Assembly: GCF_028858725.1 (NCBI RefSeq)
Contig: NC_084760.1
Location: 82,032,367-82,096,366 of the forward strand
DNA length: 64,000 bases
Direction: 5' to 3'
DNA from: Colius striatus
Taxonomy: Eukaryota; Chordata; Aves; Coliiformes; Coliidae
The notes under the pieces are model-generated. The model was given only the letters and a program-made list of their open reading frames with translations. It made no database searches and was not told where the DNA came from. Shown piece after piece: positions 1-24,766 of this stretch. Position numbers and translations under genes: made by a program. The first letter of the stretch is position 1. Every line of letters starts with the position of its first letter.

Positions 1-3000
1 CTAAAATGCCAGTGGTATCCAGGATTATTCGTCCTGCAACCGCTGCTTTTTGTGGCCAGCAGGTAGAGGATGAAGCTCACACCCTGCAAGGGGCTGCCCC
101 TTCTCCCAACGGCCTGCGTCCCGCCGTGCTCCGCTTCGCTACTGAAAGTGTTTCCCAGAGTTGGGAAAGGACTGGAAATTGCATGTGTTTCCAGTAGGGA
201 ACCTTAGTAGTTGCTCTGAGCAATTAAAGCTAGTGGCCTGAGGAGGTATGGGAGGCATGCTCATGACCTCCAAGTAATGCTCCAGAAAGGGAGAAACAGC
301 CAGATGGAGAGCGCTGTCAGCAAATACCATCCACCCTGGCAGCACAGCTTTCTGAAGCTCTGCTAGCTTCAGGCAGGTGTAGTTGCAGTATATTGCATGT
401 TGTGAGGGATATGGTGGTGCAAGGGGAGCAGAGAGAGGGCAGGATAATGGAGGATGACAGCACAAGCACTGTGCCAGCTCAGTAGTGCCCCATTCAGAGG
501 TTCAGGTGCACCCTCTACCATCCTTCTGCTTGATGGATGGATGTTGGGTCAGTTTTAGTGGGTATTTGCACAGTTCTCAGCTTCCTGAAGAAATGAGATG
601 CTTTCTACTTAGGCATTACTGTTATTTAAGAGGAAAAGCAAGGCATCTGAACAGGAATGAAGGCACCAACACCTGATATCCCCTTTGCCAGGTAAGCCGA
701 TAGCATGAATGGGATGTTCACTCAGTCACAAGGCATTAAATATTTCTGCTCTGACTTACGCCAGCTATGAGCTATTGTCAGAAGAACCATTAGCTGCTTA
801 CATCAAGACATTAAGCCAAATGCAGGCTCCAGTGAGGTCAGTCATAACACTCAAATTGATTTCAACAGCAATAGAAATTAGCCACTAGTGGTCAAGAGGG
901 AGGAGTTAGATGGCAGTCTGCTATCACCTCACAGGGTAAGCTTGAGTTAAATTCACTCAAGTTTTGGGACATACTGAAATTCTGTGTGTGAGTGTGCATA
1001 CAACACTGAAGCATGGCACTAGGAGATCCGGTTGGGAGCTACTGAAAGTGGTGTCCAAAGTTTCCTGCAAATACAGATGACTATTTTAGGAACTGATGGA
1101 CATCCTGGCTCCCAGCTGTGTATGACTGACGGTATCTTCTCTATCTCATATCACTTAGCGCTGATATTCTGTTCATTTAATTACTCAACCAGACAGAAGT
1201 ATTAAATGATGTTTCAGAACTCTTTATTATGGTATATGCTTTCCAGTAATTCTCTCCCTCATTCTCTGACAGTAGTGAGGGAAAAACCCCTCCTGCCTGT
1301 AAGAGTACTCACCTCTTAGAAATAGATCTTGTTCTTTATCCCTTTTGGTTTTGTTTCCAGTTGCATTTAGATGTGCAAATCTCTGTGGATGCTCCTCAAT
1401 GTACATTTACATTTTCCCTTGCTTTTAAGGAAATGCACACAGATTGTACTTTTTAAATGTCTTATTTGCTTTCTATTTCTCTGTATTTTCCTATCATGAC
1501 CACTTTTAAAAGGCATTCTTTTCAGACACAAAGGAATTAAGTTGCATTTTGTCCTATCCTGGACCTAAATTTTAACATTCGGCGTTAGTCTGAACCGTTT
1601 CCTCTTAGATCGCACAAGCAAATCTACAGTTCAGTGTCACGTCTGCTCTCCTGTGGTAATTAAAGTCTTAAGTTTATCATCATCACTAACAGCAAATACT
1701 GTATCCATTTTTAGAGAATGATCCAAACTGCTTGTATTTCCTGATCTTTCTTCTCATTCCTTTGTTATTATATGCTTTCTGCCTCTTAATTGTTTCCATA
1801 TGAAATGGCCTCAGTCAAAGCCGTTGCAATGAACAGCGTCCATTTCAAACTGTCAGCATTTTGGTCCCAGCAGATAACCATGAGCTGGTTACTCCCTGCA
1901 TACAGTAGCACTCCATAAGGACAAGTAATAAGTTCTGCAGTCTCGTTAACCGAAAAACAGTCAAGATCTAACACCGCAGCCAAAAGGCAGCTTAGTAAAT
2001 GTAATTTCTGTCCTTTTAGCCAATAACCTTGATCCCGTTTTTTTAATTTCTGCACAGCTATAAAATTTGTCTTTCCTTTCAGTATAGATGAATAGTTAGG
2101 AACTAACTTAGCTTCTCGCCTATGGATGGTGTTTAAAATGTCCTTTGTCAATTAACTCAGGGAGTCCCTTTTATATTTTCAGTACTGAGGCTGCTTTATT
2201 GAAGTATAAACACAGGCCTCTTCCTCAAGCCACAAAGCTCTGCTGGTTCTGCTGCATTTCCACAGCTCGGTATAGGGCTGGATGCACTTAACTGAGAGGT
2301 GTGAAGGAGTATCCTGGAAGAGACAGAATCTAAATATATTCTGCTACAAGATTTCTCTCGTTCCTCTCTCCACCCCCAGATCCCAGAGACTACAATGGCT
2401 TATGCAGGGTTATACAGATGAAGCTAACGATGAAGGGAGGAGATTTCCTACAGATAAAGACTTTTAGCCCAGTACCAGCACAGCATACAGCCTGAAACAG
2501 TGCTGGGGTGGGTTTTGAGGGAAAGCACTCCCAACCATTGCTTCCAAAGAGAGGACCTACACAATTGTTTCCAGGAAAGGATCCCTGGCTATAAGGAGAT
2601 CCTTCCCTACAGCTTTGACATAGGCACTTGGACAAGGTGGAGTAGGGGATGAGAGTTATCCAGACCCGTTGCACTTAGTGTTTCCTTTTGCTTATTCCTT
2701 TCCTAGTTTATTTTGTTTCAAACTACCCTTTGACATCCAACTATCTGTATGCATCATATGGCTTGCAAGTCTACAGTGCCATGGCTAGTCCTCCTGAGGC
2801 CAGGTGCCTGGCAACTTACTTCCCATATCTTACAAAGGCATCGCCTTATTCAAGGAGGCCAACTCCATAAAAGCACAAAAGAGCAAACAAGAGTTTAGTC
2901 TCATTTGCCCCTGATCTTATGCTTATGTAATCCCACTAATTTCATTTGCATGAGAACAGAAACAATCTCTTGGTAGAAATGGCTTTGCAGGGCTGTTATC

Positions 3001-4760
3001 CAAACCAGAAGGCTGAGCAAGAGTCTACTTCACATGCAAAACCACCACAGTATAAATGACCTGCAAAGAGGTTATTTTGATTCCCACTGTACATTTTTAT
3101 GCATGCTTTGATATGTTGTATGTAGTGGGATGGGGGCAGGGGAGATGAACAGCCCTCCCCATTCCCCATGTGAAAGTTGTCTGCCTGATTATTTTTTTTT
3201 TCTCCAGGTACACAGAAGGAAATGAAACCATTAGAAGGGATACCTCAGAACTGTAAACTCCAAAGGGAGGAAATTACTATTGCTTCAACAGGTTTGTAAG
3301 TGAATTATTTATGTAGCTCAATAGATTTAATATTAATCAGAGATGAAAGACACAGGTTAAACATGGTTTGCAAGCACATGTGTCGCCTTCTCATTTACTT
3401 GAGAGTAGATCAAGTTAAAACTGATCCTGGTACAGCCACAGATAATGAAGGTGAGAGAGCTGAAATGAGGGACAAATGAAAGGAATCCAAATTGCTTTTA
3501 AAAGTTTCAAACAAGTATGCTGCTGGAAATGCTATAAAAGATAACCCAAAAGAGCCAGCTAAAAGTCCTGGCTCAGGCTCCACTTTATGCAAGCAATTAT
3601 AAGCCTTAACTTCAGCAGCTTTGTGCTTGTCTAAGGGGCACTGGACAAGCGAAAAAAAGTTGACCTCATCATCATGTGAAGTTTCCTATTCCTGTACTAA
3701 GCTGCCATTGGTAAAAGCAGGCAGCAAGAATTCCAGCTGTAAACAGTGATGTGCTGCCAATGTTTCAGCAAGGGTAGCCCACATTTTTTCCTCTCTGCAG
3801 CTGTAGCACAGCTTGCGCATAAGGGGCTCAGTGGCTGCAGAGAGGGCTGCAGACCAGCCCTCCTTTCATTTGCTTCCCCAGTGAAACAAACTCTTAAGTA
3901 TAACTAAAGAGGGAGATGCTGTACTTTGTCAAGCAGACTTTGAGCATCAGAGGGTATCATTTCTGTTTAAATGCTCATGGAAATAGGAGCAAGAACACTT
4001 GCCTTCTCATGCACTCTCCAACTGCCCAGCATAAAGACACATCTGCATATCTTGCACCCTCACAACTCATTCTCAGAGCTTATGGCTCTTGCCCAAATCA
4101 TCCCCCTGGGAGAGAGGCAGGACACTTGCTTTTTGGGTGGCTGATGAAGGACCACATGGGTGGCATTGCATCCCTTCCAGAGAAAAGATACTCCTGAAAC
4201 ATGGGGTGCAATTCAGCTCACCTTGACTGCTCTGGGCTACATATTGGTGTGGAGCTGAAGGACTTGATGCAGCAGAATGATTAGTTCTCTTCCAATGTGT
4301 CTGCCCAAGGCAGGCGGCGTGTGCTTCAGCATGTAGTTCCCAGTATTACTTGCAGGATGGTTCCCTCAAATTTAGTTTTAAAAACACAGGGATTAGTAAT
4401 TAGCCATCTCACTACTCACCTAATAGTTTTCTTTGGTGAAATTAAAAATGTCCCCAGAATGTATAATAGGAGTCAATTGCATTTTTAAAGCAGCGTGCAT
4501 CTGCTTCACATGCTTTACAACAGCATATATCAGGCTGAAAAATACACTTGGTATCTTCTATCCCATGACTGAAACAGACAAAGAGAAAAAAGCTGTAGTT
4601 AAAGGAAGTCAGGGAAAAAAATAAAGAGAGCTTTGGAGTAGATTTCAGGGGTATTAAAACTTCCTTTGAAATGTGCCTGTGCACTTGTCATCTTGAACAA
4701 CCTTAAAAATGCTGGCATTTTTTTCAAGCTTTATGTCCTTGAAAGTCTCCCACCTGTTTC

Positions 4761-4780
4761 TGTTGTTTGTTTGTTTGTTT
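4761..4780. repeat. (TTTG)n microsatellite
   Basis: Five TGTT/TTTG-type units read tgttgtttgtttgtttgttt. Confidence 0.8.
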
Positions 4781-6340
4781 TCCCAGGCCCAGTCAATATT
4801 GTCATTTAAGCAACCAAAGGGTCTCTTCTAAAGGATTGGAAAAAATGTGCTCGTAAAACTGCAAATACCTATTTCCCAAAATAACTAAAACTGCTATGGT
4901 TTCAGGGACAGAAGTGATGCGTTTGAAATGGGACTAAATGTTTATTTACATGAGAGAGCATGCTAGCTCTGGTCTACTGAGAAAATAATGGGCATTAAAA
5001 CCTATACAGCATATGGCCTACTGAATAAAAAGTAGATTATACTTAAAAGAGAGACGTGTGGTTTAGTGATTTACTTGTTTTTAAGCAAGACAACTGACTT
5101 TGAGGCTTATGAAAAGAATGACTATTCTGGTAGTGATTTATTTCTTTGATTTTAAAACTCTGTCAGGCTGTATTTCAGATGTAACAAAAGATAATGAGAG
5201 GGGATGATAAATTAAAGCAAGAGCGAAGGCGAAAGTTCATTGTTCCCTACAGAAAATGGTTCATCTAAAGGCAATGGTCAGCTCCTTCACTCAGTCTTCT
5301 CTGTGTCACTCAGTCAACGTAGTGAGGCTTAGGTACGCTCTTACCCAGCCAGTGGTGGACTTCCTCCGGGGCAGAGGATGTCCACAGAAGTAAAGGAGCT
5401 GCCCTGTGCCCCCACCTACCTCCATCACCCAGCAAAGGGGATAGCATGGGCACTCAGAGGCAAAGAGATGGGGCCTGAGCAGAACAAGGTTGTGATACTT
5501 GACTGCTCGAGCAGCTAGCACTAATTTGAGCAGCCCAAAGGTCACGACTATTTATGCAGATAAAAGGTCAATGGCAAGCTGGCATGTGGCTGCAGGCTAT
5601 CTTGGTCCACACTTCACTTGGAGCACTGATATGGGCTTCTGATTCACAGTTTGCCTTTCTGCATGAACTTTCAGGCCAAGCTTTGGCTGAAATAAAACAC
5701 ATTGGGGGGAAAAAAATAATTCTCTGCCATGGGAGCTGACACAGTTAGGAGCCAGATGCAAATTTTGTGGCTCAGGCTCATCAGTAGCTAAATCAAACCT
5801 TGAATAAAAGACAGCCAAATTCTGAACTGTTTGCTCAGTATTTAGTCAGCCCTTATGTGGATAAACTCCTCTGAAAGATAGAGGAAAAAGTGAATAAGAT
5901 GCTCAGGGTATGACCTGCTGAAAGAAGGCCTGTGAAACATCTACCAACTTCAACAGAGGTGAGGTTCTTCAACTGTCAGGATGGGGACAAAAATCACTGT
6001 AAACGCACAGGACCTTAGAGCACAAGACTAAACGACATGGTTTGAATTTCCAGAGCAGTTTCGGTTTAGGTGAAATAATGTCTGTTTGGGTGAAAAGGGG
6101 TAACAGATATATTACATTTAGTCTAGTCAAATTCTATACTAGCTTTGAAATTTTAGTCATAAGTGCTTCATCCTTTGCTGTCATTAGAAAATGAAAACAT
6201 ATTTTAACCTTCATTCCAGCAGCTGTCTGTCTTACCTGCACCAATTTTAGACAAAATCCTTGTGCCATCTGTTGTAAAGCAGCCTCAGATACCCTGGTCC
6301 CCAGTAGGAAGTGTATGAAATATTTTGTGACATTTCATTT

Positions 6341-6366
6341 CCCCCCCCCCTAAAAAAAAAAAAAAA
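6341..6366. repeat. C10-T-A15 homopolymer pair
   Basis: Ten C residues, one T and fifteen A residues lie side by side. It is low-complexity DNA, prone to sequencing and replication slippage. Confidence 0.85.
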
Positions 6367-8485
6367 GGTAATGGGAAAGCATCATTACATTGATTTGTTT
6401 TTCATCACAGAGGTACTATTAGGGCACTATGCCCTAATTAAGGTTGTGGCAAGAACTCTATTTTAATCACTGCTTTGCCTCCCTTGGTAGTTTTTTCATA
6501 GGAGTTAGCTATCATTCTGGTATTTTTGTTTGCTAATAAAGAAAAAAAAATGATAGGATGAAAACCTCCCAAGTAGAAAGCCACAAAAGCTAACTGTCTT
6601 CAAACCTGGAAAAGTATGTTTTTCCTCTAGCCATCTCTTCCCATCAAAACAGAGAATTACCAACTTCTTCCTCAACCGCTGTCTTCCTAGATCTTCACAT
6701 GAGGGGAGGCTTAAACAGTGGCTTTTGCACCATTTACTCAGATACATTTTCTCAAGTTTATTAATTCCATTATACTCCTTCTTCACACCATATTTTGCAG
6801 GCTCCACTTTGGGCAAACTGAAATCAACCCATCAGAAAGGTGTAGGCTGACTGGTGAATAAGCATATTTTGTATGTGCTTTCCCACTCAAAATGGCAAAA
6901 ATCATATTCACTGTGCATTTGCAGAGATTTTCTCGGTTGTAGAAAAGCCAAAGAGAATCTCCATTGGAGACTGAGGCTTGTTACTGTCTCCACAGACATT
7001 AGACATGCAATTCTAATGCCCTGCAATTCACACAGTGCAGCTGTGAGAGCTGGAATGGTAACAGTCATGCGGCAGTTCTCTCGGACGAAAGCTTCTGGCC
7101 CATGTGTGGAAGTGCAGGTGACTTGAAGACTTTCTCTTACAGCTCACCAAAGGAAAGAAAAAGAGGCCTTTGCAGAATCTGTACACATTGGAATACAGGC
7201 TGCCATTTCCTGGACTTCATGCTAGCTCTTGTAAGTGTTATTAGTTCCAGTCCCTGGAAAACAGAACTGTGCTATAAATTATGACTGTGGGATTTCTGCT
7301 ATCTTGGAGCAAATATGGTTTTTATGCTTTCCTTCCTAATAAGGTATTTTAGAAAATGAAACACATGAAAAGCAAAATCTTGCTCATAATTAGTGTTGAG
7401 GACCATCTATTCTTGTACTTCAAGAACACGGTTTAGAAAGAGAATCTCGTACTGCCTCTGCCCAGGCAGCTTTCTTACCTTCCAGAATGATATGCTGGTG
7501 AGATGAAGACATGGAGCTATGTTTTCCTCATAGGAGTCTAGAAAATACTGAAGGTTTATGGACAATGTTGCATCAGAAACCCTCATAAAATGGAAGCAGA
7601 TGTTTATCTCTTCAAAACAAAAAAACAAAAAAAAGAAAAGATTGTGAGTCCCACTGGCTTTCCATTCTTAATCCTAGTCTAGAGCCTATGATTAAATGTC
7701 ACATCTTCCTCCAGCCTCTCTCAGTTTTATGTGAGTGCACCTATCTACTTTTTGGACTCTACCGTCTTGTTTCATTTTAGTGAATGGTCACAGTGTAGTT
7801 AAAGACTCGGCTTTAGGTCACCTGAATCAGCTTTACAACGTTTAGCCTCAAGTAGGGGAGCTGTGTAATCCCCACAATAGAGCTCTGTATCCGCTAACTG
7901 CAAACCCAAACAGCTACTGGAGCGAGTCTGGTGGTTTGTGTTAAGCACCACACTGCTAGAGCTGCCTTGCAGCTTGCACATCTGAGTTAAATGATGGTTT
8001 GGATACTCCTGTACCACCTTCAGCATTGACACAGGTACGCCACAGAATACTCTGGAAAATGTCTGTGGACTTACTACAGAAAGCAAAGCGGAATTCCCTG
8101 TCCTGTTCCCATTGATTTACAGGCACTGTGCCATCCAGGTATGAGCACTTCAGGGATCAGGCACAAAGGACAGGGCAAGGCTTTCCACATGCAAGGGAAA
8201 AGCACAGCTAGTCCCACAGACATGTTTATATTAGGGGTGGTGTCTTCCCAGTCAACAAACCTCTCTTTTTTCTTAATGGCTGCTGCCATCCAGGCGAGGT
8301 GAGGGTAGCTGGATAAGCAGTCATCCCAGTTCCTCCCAGTTCTCTGCATTCTGGGTTTGATCAATACACGCCTTCAGGATACCAGAAATGAGGATGTCTC
8401 CTTTGCCACCTTAAAATATCGCAAACAGCAAAGTTCTCCCTTGCTGAGGGATGAATGGGCCTTCCAAGTACACGTGGGTGACTAA

Positions 8486-8580
8486 ATCATAGATTCGAAG
8501 AATGGTAGGGGTTGGAAGGGACCTTTAGAGATCATCTAGTCCAACCCCCCTGCAGAAGCAGGTTCACTTAGATCAGGTAA
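8486..8580 (-). mobile_element. CR1 LINE, 3'-end fragment
   Basis: On the + strand this reads as the reverse complement of the CR1 3' end: atcatagattc, a gttggaagggacc-type block, the atcatctagtccaacccccc block, then ctgcagaagcagg. Homology stops after gatcaggt. It is a short, heavily 5'-truncated copy in intergenic DNA upstream of CALM2. Confidence 0.85.
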
Positions 8581-11500
8581 CTTTATTTACACCCTAGTTT
8601 TATCCACACAAAGTTGGAAATGGAGATGAAGGCCCTTCTCGGGGTGGCAGGTCCTGTAAGAGACAAAGCTGTAAAAAATTAGACCCATTACACAAAATCA
8701 GCCAAGAGCTACCTTCCTGCTGCGTGCCACTGTTAGTATGCTGAGTTCTAGTACTTGCTACAAGTAGACAACTTTTTTCTCCTTACCTCAGAAATTCAGT
8801 TATAAAATGTGAAATTAATGTCTAATTACTTTATTCAAGTTATTACTGTCATCTACACAAAAATGACATAGCTTTTTATACCATCAGACGGCATTCTGTG
8901 TACATCAGTCCACGCTATCCATTCAAGTATTATTAAAAAGATTAAACATACCACATACAGGAGCTGTGAAAGTTGCCAGCATATACAGCTCATCTAAACT
9001 TGTAACTCAAATTGCTTTTCTAATTTGTTGCCCCAGTCCTGAAACTGGACTTTCGTAAGACTGTATTTGTTCATGGAGGAAAAAAAAACAACCCAGTACA
9101 TCGTACAAACGTTGACAAATCTATTAAATTACATACCAGAGAGAGAAATTGTCACATTAAAAAGTCTGAGCTGGTAGAGTTATACTGGACCATTGCGACA
9201 CAGGAATTACAGTCAATTCCCATTATTGCTCTGTCAGAGGTGTCAGAGTTGCAGCCCGCAGCTGCGGACGGTCATTTGATGTATTTCCCTGCCTCTCATG
9301 GCACATGCAGGCTGCAGATAGTGTCAGCTAGGCTGCTGGAAAGCAACTCTGCTTCTCCAGGCTACCGAGAGAGGACCCTGGCCTCAACATACCCGAGAAG
9401 CTGCTGGTTTACCCACCTGAGATCACTGACAACCTGTTTGTGAGAGGGGTGAATTCTCCCCTCCCCCATTAATTTCACTGGGGTGTTCACTTTAATGCTT
9501 AGTAATGTCGCTGTAAGTGTTGGTGTAATTTCACTGGCAGTGTAATTGCAAGTTAACTTCGTGGCTGATCTCTTCAACAGATGGAAGCAGGGTGGGGGTG
9601 GTGATGAAACCCACAGGAAATGGGTGCTGCTGGAGGAAAATGCAGATGGAAAAAAGGAGACACTTTAGAACAGAGAAGGGGGAGAAAAAGAGATCCAGGA
9701 ACCGGGGGGCATACAAAACACACAGCAGAGAGAAGATGCAATTCTTCTGCCTTTAGAGAAACCTGAATGTAACCAAAAAGAGAACAAATAATTTAATAAA
9801 TTGCAGATACCAAATGGACAGACACGGAAATAAACAGTGCAGCGGTCAGGTTCTCTGGGACTTGATGTTCTCGCATTCAAGTCCCTGCTGCTCGGCAGAC
9901 CTTTAGGCCATAAAAATCCTACATTTTATTTATGCTGTGGGTCTCATGTTTTTTCACAGCCTCTGAGCTCCTGAGACAACCAGAGGCAAACTCCGGGAAC
10001 AAGACGCAGGCAGAACATGTTGTCTCAGTACAGCCCTTCCATATACTTTTCATCAAATCTCTCAGGTGCTGCTTCACAGAAATATACTTCCTTTCAACCG
10101 ATTCCTTGAGTAACCTGAGTAACCCACCCACAAAGATGGGCATCGGGATATTTTGCCTCTTCAAGGTACTGTGAGGATAAAGGACAGATGCCAAGGAAAG
10201 GGCTTGGTAAATCAGGGCCAGCATCACACACATGTGGGCGTTTTTGTTGCCAGGACCCAAGCTGATGTCTCCGCAGGAGATGGTTTCGCTCCACACATAC
10301 GCACCAACACACTGCTCTGCTCCAGATCTGAGGGTGCAACGTACGTGCACTCTGAGCAGCGCTAAGCCATTTCTATCCCAAATCTGAAGCGGGTGATGAA
10401 TTCAAAAGCTTGTCTGCAGTGATTCACACCTCTGGGACTGGAAAGAAGTCGGGAATGTCAGAGCAATCCTTAAAACTGAACCAAGGGGACATGAGGAGGA
10501 GTAAAACTGCTTGAAGCCATCTTGATGCCTCATCTATCTGCGCCAATCGTAGCCTGACCATAAGGGTGGAGATTTGCTCCTATTTCATATTGCAGAGGCA
10601 CGAGCAGGCATGTGTAACAATAACTGTGGCATTCATTGCTTTCTCTGAAAAATATTTCATTCATCTAGGTATACACCACACATTGAAAAGAGGTTATCAG
10701 GATCTGAAAAGAAAATGGTTTAGATGTGCTTGATTTGTGAACTACACTTTAGTGGAAAGCAGGCCTAAAAGACAAGTGTATCATAAAACAGTAACTGTAG
10801 ATTCCAAGGCTGAAGGCCAAATTTAAGTATATAGTTTTCTGTATGATCACAAAGTGAGGCAGAGAGGATGAGAGGCACTGGGCTTGATGAAGAAGTCTCT
10901 GATTATTTTAAGAAAAGAGACCTTGTTCTGTTTTTTTCACCTCCTTTTGTTCCTGTATTCAGTGGACACAAGATGAGCTCTAAAAAGAGAGGAGGCCTGG
11001 GAACTTCAATTAGTATTCAGAGGGAAAAACTCACATAATTTTTGTTAAGAGTTTGTTCATGCCTGTCTCCTCCCCATCCTATTTATATGGCCTACAAACC
11101 AAAGACTGCAAAGAGCCTAAATGAGTGAAATCTCTTTACCCTATGAAGTAAGAGCCATTGCTCTAGTTTGTGCAGTAACAGTAATGAATAGGTATAAAGT
11201 ACTATTCATTTATATGTATAAACATGAACTAAATAATTCTTGGAAGTGATATGGAAGTTGATAATTTTTATTATAATGTGACTGGTAATTTGTACTCAAA
11301 CTTTGGTCAGAAAACTAGGACTTGGGTCCCCAAAGCTCTATAACATCTTTATGGTCACAAAACAGGCACTGTGGTTTTTAGAGATGTCAAGCAGGCCTGC
11401 TTTCACTGAACTAGGCCAACATTGCAGCTACTTGTTGAATTATCTGCTGATTTGAAGTACACTACATGCCTTTGAAAATATATTTGCAAGTTGGAAAATC

Positions 11501-11774
11501 AGGTCTGATTTGTCCGCATACTTCCTTGAAAAAACCCTGGCAATACTCGAGGTTTTAGCTCAGCATTGCTAGCCATCTGTCCTTCTCAGGCACAGGACCA
11601 GGCTGTATGTGGTCTGCAACTGGGGAAGCTGTTCTTTTAAATAATGCTACCAGCAACGAAGCATCTTTGGCTTGCTGAGCGAGGTGGGAAATTTTCTGGA
11701 CTGTGCTGGATGCAGAGCGAGTCTCATTTAGTAACTCTGTGGGTGAGGCCTTCTGGAGCCCAGCGAGATAAGGC
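8581..11774. other. Intergenic DNA upstream of the CpG island
   Basis: No gene is recognised. Around 9.9-10.4 kb the CpG content is somewhat higher, and an open frame of 143 codons runs on the - strand (9919-10350), without a recognised domain. The rest is ordinary AT-rich DNA. Confidence 0.55.
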
Positions 11775-12614
11775 TTGAAACGCTCTGGCAACGCGTTTCT
11801 CAGGTGTATGTCGGTGAAGCCTCACGATAACGCACCAAGAGAGACTGCAACGAACACTGGGCTGCGGCTCCGCTCCAGCCGGACCTCCCCCGTCGCGCCC
11901 GCAGCACCGGTGGCGGGAGGCTGCGCTGGCCTCGGGGGCCCGGCTACGCCGCTCGCCCCGCTCTCCATCTCCCCCCCGCCCCCTGGGTCTCTGCGGAGGC
12001 TGCCGCCGCTCCTGACGCGCCCGCCCGCAGCGGCAGCACGGCGCTGGGGCCCTTGCCGCCCGGCACACCCTGCCGCAGCGCCCGCCGCCCCCCCCCCGCT
12101 GCAGGCGCGGGGAGCGGGACGGCGGGGAGGGGAAGAGCGGGGCAGGCCAGGCCGGCAGCGGCGGCGGCACACCCCGAGCCGGGCTCGGCCGGGCCGGGTC
12201 CCGCTGCACTGGGCCGCGCCGGGCTGGGCCGGGCCTCGCGCACTGCGGGGGGGTGGAGGGGTAACCGCTTCCCAGCCCAGACTGTGCATGTCCAAGTGAC
12301 GCATTGCAGGTACGAATCCACCAATCAGCGCCCTCCTTCTGGAGCCGCTGCACTCCTCGGAATTTTTTTCTAGAATCCTCTTCCGCCCAAAGAAATAGTT
12401 CCGCAGCCTGTCCCCTCCTGCACCCCCTACTTTCCCCCCCCCGGCGTTTCACAAGCGCATCACTCTTGTTTCCCGCACCTCGCCCCTTCCTGCGCCGGGG
12501 CTTGGGCGCTCAGGGGCAAAACGGGGACGCACTCGGGGTGCGGAGGGGGGGGCTGCCGAGAGGACCGCGAGTCACCGGAACTTCTTTCGCAGCTCCGTTT
12601 CCTGACGAGGAAAA

Positions 12615-12634
12615 GGGGAGGGGGGGGGGGAGGG
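12615..12634 (+). repeat. G-rich tract upstream of the inferred TSS
   Basis: Runs of 4, 11 and 3 G separated by single A residues lie about 160-180 nt before the ATG. They give enough G tracts to form a G-quadruplex on the coding strand or to bind Sp1/MAZ-type factors. Confidence 0.7.
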
Positions 12635-12689
12635 AGCGGCGCGGAGCGATCCAGACTGGCTGTGAGGAGGTTTATGAAGCACTGCTGGC

Positions 12690-12795
12690 GGCGAGGCAGT
12701 GCTCAGTGTGAGGCGAGCCGTAGAGCGGGCAGGTTGCTCGTGCGTCCTGTGCAGCTGTTAGCTTCCACCACACCCCACAGCCAGGCCGAGTCACC
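12690..12795 (+). promoter_or_regulatory. CALM2: Probable CALM2 5' UTR and core promoter vicinity
   Basis: The sequence directly upstream of the ATG has no upstream ATG between 12690 and 12795 and leads into a strong Kozak site. A weak TATA-like TTTATGA lies at 12671-12677, which would place transcription initiation near 12700. The start site is inferred. An upstream start nearer the CCAAT box at 12321 (TSS around 12400) is an alternative that the sequence alone cannot exclude. Confidence 0.5.

Positions 12796-24766
<11,971 letters not shown>

Larger units (their letters stand above)
1..8485. other. Intergenic DNA, no gene recognised
   Basis: AT-rich, CpG-poor sequence with scattered homopolymers and two microsatellites. 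The longest open frame is 1786-2151 on the - strand. It has no ATG (it opens with TTG directly after a stop), no splice context and no domain I recognise. In mammals the EPCAM/MSH2 side of CALM2 would lie in this direction, but I found no exon of those genes here. Confidence 0.6.

Noticed and set aside
1786..2151. 121-codon open frame on the - strand
   Set aside because: It opens with TTG directly after a stop, has no splice context, and frames of this length are expected several times by chance in 64 kb of AT-rich DNA.
11724..12452. Overlapping long open frames on both strands (for example 242 codons on -, 174 codons at 11775-12299 on +)
   Set aside because: They lie in the CpG island, where stops are rare. 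The translations are Ala/Pro/Arg/Gly-rich low complexity with no domain, and frames overlap on both strands.
12671..12677. TTTATGA as a true TATA box
   Set aside because: It departs from the consensus and lies in a CpG-island promoter, which usually lacks a TATA box. It is kept only as a weak positional hint.
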